Assembly (NCBI GenBank): GCA_003952965.2
Contig: CM025850.1
Span: 27,997,611 to 28,061,610 of the forward strand
DNA: 64,000 nucleotides
From: Morella rubra
Taxonomy: Eukaryota > Streptophyta > Magnoliopsida > Fagales > Myricaceae
Direction of reading: 5' to 3'
The position numbers and the translations under genes are program-made. The notes beneath the pieces are model-generated. The model had not been told where the DNA came from and did not search any database. It saw only the letters and a program-made list of their open reading frames with translations. Below are positions 59,428 to 64,000 of this stretch, piece after piece (within the stretch, counting starts at the first letter, position 1; each line of letters starts with the position of its first letter).

Positions 59428-62400
59428 ATGGACCTGACTTTTCTGAGTGCTGTTCTAGTCGGGGCAGGTTGCCTTGCTTTGGGATACTATATTGGTGCAC
59501 GATATCCTGGTCATGTCTTATTCTCAGCAAGATTCACTAAAGACAGTGCACATGTCAATAATGGGAAGAAGAACGATAAACTCAAAGAGCCCCTGGAGGT
59601 TGAAAAACTGGCTGACATTCTTGAAGATTTCAAAATGGTACGGTCACCCCCCGGCCCCCCCTCTCTCTCACATTTACAAACACACCTAGAATGAAAAAAC
59701 TCAGATGTCTTTGCCTTTTTTCTTACTTTCTGCAGGTTTTGGTTGTGAGGAATGATCTAAAGATGGGAAAAGGAAAAATTGCAGCCCAATGCAGGTAGCC
59801 TGCGATCTTATATTGAATAACCTTATAAAGTGTGTGTGTCTGTGTGCTCATGTACTTTGCAGCCTTAAAAAAGTTGTTCTTTGCTTTTTTATATGTATAT
59901 ATTTATTTAAAATTTCTGTAGATGCTGATAAAAAATGGTCAAGACGTAGGTTTCATGTTGATTGATTTATTAATCGATCATTTTGTTAAATAACTTCTTT
60001 GATGAATAATTGTCTGTCTGATGATTTATTTCTTTTTGAAACCAACGGATGATCATATTTGTAAGGAAAGAATGGAAGAACGGATGACATAGGCCGCCCC
60101 CCCACCCACCCCAAAACCAGAAAAAAAGAACAACAAATGGAAAAGAAAAAGGAAGAGTCTGCTGAGTATATATCGATGCTTATGAAGCATGTCAGTGTGT
60201 TCTGGTAATACTTTGCCAAGTTCAGTTGGGCTAACAATGGTTTAGTGTGTAATTAAAATCATAAAACAGCTTTATGGTAACTAGAAAGGATGTTTGAGTT
60301 TCCCCTCTTTCTGTTTTGAATACATTGGGTGTTCCTTTTAGGTTGACCTCTTGTTTCTGCTAGTTATACATGCCAGAAGCCTCTTGAAACTTTTATTCTA
60401 TATCTAAGAAGCTTAGAATGTTTAATCAAGCATAGTGTGGATTGGTTGCCCATCCCTTGTAATCTCCCTTCAAGAGTTTATTGAGTTGTGTTTGGTATCT
60501 TCTAGAAGCCTAGTGCACATTCTTCTTATTAAGATTGGTTTGTTTTAAGAACTTCATCCTAAATTTCACAATCAACTAATGCTGAAAGAAATATCTTGAT
60601 CTGTTATTTTGCATTGCATATCAAGCATGTTGATTCTACTTTTTAGCTCATAAAGAAAAGAATATTGTCTCATTGCTTTTACATTCAAAGAAATACATTA
60701 TTTGCATCTTTATCATCACATTTGATGTTAAGGACAATTTTTATGTCAGCGCTTTGTAAATTGTGAAGGATGCATTGCTATTTCCAATCGCTGGGAATCT
60801 AATTGCTTGATAGCTATGAGTTTCGTATTGGTGGCAAATCCACCCTTCCTTGAGGGTATTACTTTTTTTGAGAGCCTTGCAGGGCCTGCTATAGCTGCAC
60901 TAATAGCAATTAGGTATCTTATATGGTTCAAGTCATAAGAAGATGAGACTTCTCTCTGTTTGTTGATTTTAATGGCTCTTATAGTTGCTTTGCCTTTTCT
61001 AAAAGGAAGTTGGTAACGTTTCATTAAATTTTTTCATGATGTGACTGAGATAGTAGGGTTGGCAACAAGGATTTGGACAGCTTGATTTATATGTCTTTCA
61101 GCAGATGAACCAAGTTCCTCATCAAGGATGGATATGATTTTCTTAACATCCTTCTTGCTTTGTGGTATTTGAATAAACACATCAACATGTATACAAGAGT
61201 CCTAGAGAAACGTTATCAGTTAGTGAAAATGGTAAACCCAGTTTTTTGGTTCGGCAACTAACCATTTGACATGGTGATTTTAGCTGAGCTGGCGTGTTAA
61301 TTTAGAATAAATTTCTATGACATATTGTGTTCCTTCTCTTCTGTTAAAGTTATTTATTCATTATTTCCATTATTTGCTGTTGTGTCAATTGCTTTCTTGG
61401 GTTGCACTTCGAACAACCACTGGTAAACCTTAGGCTATGTTTGGCTAATTTTCAAAAATTTTCCATAATCACTTTTTCATCAATTCCAATATTTTTTTAC
61501 AAACTCCAACAACTTTTAACAAACTTTTCACCAATCCCAAGAGAATCTACACTACCTCCAACAAAAACAAACACAAAAAATGTTTTTAAAACCAAACCAA
61601 ACATAGCCTTAATCTTCTGAAAACATTCTATGCTTCATCTATTGCTGATAGCAATTTGAGGACTACTCGTCGAACTATCTATTTAATTGTAAAGAGCTTG
61701 AGGAGTTGGATTGATATAAGTTGACGTGTAACTTGTCCCCTACACTAGTTGGTCAACCTATTCAATGCATTGGCGTCACTGGATTGATTGTTGGATAGTT
61801 GTCGCATGCTTGCTTCTTCTTTTTTGGTTGTATTCCACTTCATTTTGGTATAAAGCATGATTCTAAACTTTCCCTTATTTGGTTAGTCATGCAACCTTGG
61901 GGCTCTACAAGAAGCTTCTTCATCGGGCACCAAAAGCTTTAAACAAGTAAGGCCACATGGTACTTATACTGGAGTATTTCCTTATCCGGACTGTTTGTTG
62001 TGACCATGTTAGTTAGCATGCAGATGGGAGATGTGTGCACAGCCTAAGGTGGTTTTAAAAATTGAAAGCGAGGAAGATATGCTGGCTTTGCAAGTAAGTT
62101 CCTTTTGGTAGAAGTTGCGTGCTTAACGTATGGTTTTATCTTTACTTATTGCTTTTTATTTAAAAAAAAAAATTCAATGAACTTAAGTCTAAGTTGTTGT
62201 CTGTGAAGTCAATATTCATGGCGGATTAGTTAGCGAAGTGGCTACAGTAGAGGTGAAACGTTTTGCTTCTAATGAAGTAAACAAGCATTGGTTCAAAACT
62301 GGACTTATCTGAAAGAATTGTCCTTAGTTCAAATGGTCATGAAGATTTGCTGCCTCTATTAGTGATTACTAAAGAGTTGAAGGCTAGATTTAATGGGCCC

Positions 62401-63680
62401 CAATCCAGTCAGGATGTATCCTGTACTTTGGACGCTCTCTGGATTGTTTCTTTTCTCCCACTGATAGAACTGACTCAACTGGAAGTTAGGAACCCAATGC
62501 AGGCGCATAATGTTCCATTTTTTTGGGTCAGACTTCAGCAGCCAATGATGAATGGATACAACTAATTTCATACGCTGCATGTCATGGCTATGTTTTTCTT
62601 TCAAGTTAGTCAATCCTAATACAAGAACATTTTAATTCCTTTCTTCCCCCTCAATCTCAGATGTACCAGACAGTGTCCTTTTTCCTTCTTTTCTGGTTTT
62701 TTTTTTCTTTTAGCACTACTTCATTGAGCGTAGGATAATAATACACAAGCTTTTAAGGGGGCTCAAAACCCATATACACCCAAGAGTAATTATCAAACAG
62801 CTCAAGATTGTGGGGAACACAACTCTCAAAACGAGAGGAGGCGGTTTCCTTCTTTCTGGTTAATCAGGCTTTGAAAAGTTTTTTTCTTTCCTTTTCCTGA
62901 ACTTACAAAATTTTGCCACGAAGGTAAACTGTGAAGCTTGTGTGCTTGGATGAAGGCATGATCATCTCTTCATTCTTAAGTTCTTTTTGAGCCATTGGCA
63001 AAACTATCCTTGTGATTTTTCTCGTCTTCTGAGGTTTTTGTATCTATTGGCTGATTGGATTTCATTTTTTCATGTGATGATTTCACTTTTCCTGCACGTC
63101 TCCTGCCCTCGGAAAGAGAAAGTGAAATGTGATGCATTTTGTCTTCTTTTTGGACTATTTTCTCCCACTTCAATTTTTTTTCCACAACTTATGTAGTGTG
63201 TTTCCTTTTCTGGACATGCTAATTTTGACTAAATCCTGATCTACTTTGTCAGGAGCAGGCAAAATTATTGAAGTTACCAACCCACATCACAATTGATGCA
63301 GGGAGAACACAGATTGCTCCAAGTGAGTGGCAACAGAATTCCTTCCTTCCAGAAAATTGATCATAGTCTCAACAAACGGTTGCTAACTTCATTCAGTTGA
63401 TAGATTTATCTGGCATAGAATAATCATATTTTTTATTTTTTTTATCTCACCTTCCAGATTCAAGGACAGTGATGGCAATTCTTGGTAAGTTTCTTTTCAC
63501 CATACCTGCATATCTTGGAGATCTTTAGTTTTTGATGGACCCCTTAAGACCTATTTGCAGTTTGATATGGGGGTTCTTATAAAAGGGAAATTCAAAACAT
63601 TTTTCAGTTGATTAATTCTAACACGTGCAGGACCTGTTGAAGTGGTTGATGACGTAACTGGTGGACTAAAACTTTTATAG
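59428..63680 (+). CDS. PTH2: Peptidyl-tRNA hydrolase 2 (PTH2 family)
   Basis: PTH2 cleaves peptidyl-tRNA that has dropped off the ribosome, recycling tRNA. Seven coding exons, 59428-59637, 59736-59794, 61887-61946, 62024-62093, 63253-63322, 63458-63484 and 63631-63680, close in frame to 181 residues ending GGLKLL. The N-terminal hydrophobic segment FLSAVLVGAGCLALGYYIG (5-23) resembles the membrane anchor of human PTRH2, which is mitochondrial. The PTH2 domain (about 71-181) has VLVVRNDLKMGKGKIAAQCS, HATLGLYKKLL, VVLKIESEEDMLAL, THITIDAGRTQIAP and TVMAILGPVEVVD. The lysine-rich catalytic strand and the following SHA are intact. The start was set at the first ATG before the anchor. Introns 2 and 4 are over 1 kb, and intron 2 hosts a MITE. 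The head-to-head partner TOL matches the Arabidopsis At5g16870/16880 order. Confidence 0.93.
61433..61608. mobile_element. 176-bp Tourist-like MITE in PTH2 intron 2
   Basis: Both ends read GGCTATGTTTGG inward, flanked by the 3-bp duplication TTA (61430-61432 and 61609-61611). This is the signature of PIF/Harbinger-derived Tourist MITEs. The interior is AT-rich and has no transposase. Confidence 0.88.
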
Positions 63681-64000
63681 TTGCTGCTGTTTCATTCAAG
63701 TGGATATTCATCCTACTCCACAAAGCAGTCGAGCATTTAGAGAATTCTAGATCAAAAAAAGTCTTGGAAGCGAAGTTGGTCCATTTCCACATTTTTATTT
63801 ACCCTTTTCGATCATGATGAAAAACGAAGGCAAAAATCTTTGTGACGGACGCATGACCGCGAAGCTATGGAGCAAATACCGACCACATGGGACCATTACA
63901 GCATTGATCTGGACATTTTTCCCCTTTATGACTTGCACTGGGGAGAGAAAATTCGTATGAATTTAAAATTATATTATTAAACTTAATTAATTTTTTTTCC
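63681..64000. other. PTH2 3' UTR and flank
   Basis: This is probable 3' UTR followed by AT-rich flank to the window edge. No further gene is seen. Confidence 0.5.

Noticed and set aside
1-64000. CRISPR array, operon structure, prokaryotic or viral cassette, biosynthetic gene cluster
   Set aside because: Spliced plant genes with conserved synteny fill the window. No spaced direct repeats or clustered pathway genes were found, and 4CL, CSLD and GT47 are explained by inherited gene order.

Overview
The window is nuclear DNA from a flowering plant, most likely a core eudicot and possibly a woody rosid. The evidence is plant-only protein families (PPR, class II 4CL, CSLD, FLA, TOL), spliced genes with GT-AG introns of 70 bp to 2.7 kb, AT-rich intergenic DNA, and plant-type transposons. 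The species cannot be named from the sequence alone.

Layout, left to right. (1) 192-1371 +: the 3' end of a pentatricopeptide-repeat gene, followed by a decayed copy of its own last exon. (2) 3188-6377 +: the mitochondrial complex I 13 kDa subunit (NDUFS6 type). (3) About 8.7-13.3 kb: a transposon nest. A 4,063-bp hAT element with terminal inverted repeats and a perfect 8-bp target duplication sits inside an older Ty1-copia reverse-transcriptase fragment. (4) 13841-19930 -: the mitochondrial AAA ATPase ATAD3, 8 exons. (5) 22134-26578 -: 4-coumarate:CoA ligase, 6 exons, with AC-type MYB sites upstream. (6) 29663-30400 -: a single-FAS1 fasciclin-like arabinogalactan protein. (7) 31833-36065 -: cellulose synthase-like D (CSLD2/3 type). 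(8) 36.1-43.8 kb: intergenic DNA with a second, non-autonomous hAT element, MITEs and a dispersed duplication. (9) 43846-50602 -: a GT47 exostosin-family glycosyltransferase, 9 exons. (10) 51774-53764 -: a TOM1-like VHS/GAT ubiquitin-binding protein (TOL1 type). (11) 54.9-59.4 kb: AT-rich intergenic DNA with a solo LTR. (12) 59428-63680 +: peptidyl-tRNA hydrolase 2, 7 coding exons.

All multi-exon models close in frame at every junction I could read. From memory, the order PTH2 - TOL - GT47 - CSLD - FAS1 - ATAD3 - NDUFS6 matches Arabidopsis At5g16870-At5g16930 together with the paralogous At3g03010-At3g03070 block, so this is an ancestral gene block. 4CL looks like an extra gene within it. The genes share no pathway. 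CSLD, GT47, FLA and 4CL all concern the cell wall or phenylpropanoids, and ATAD3, NDUFS6 and probably PTH2 are organellar, but the grouping is inherited synteny rather than an operon. I found no new molecular system. The most unusual items are the nested hAT insertion, its run of seven one-base frameshifts in short base runs, two GC-AG introns, and several cleanly bounded mobile elements in introns and promoter regions.
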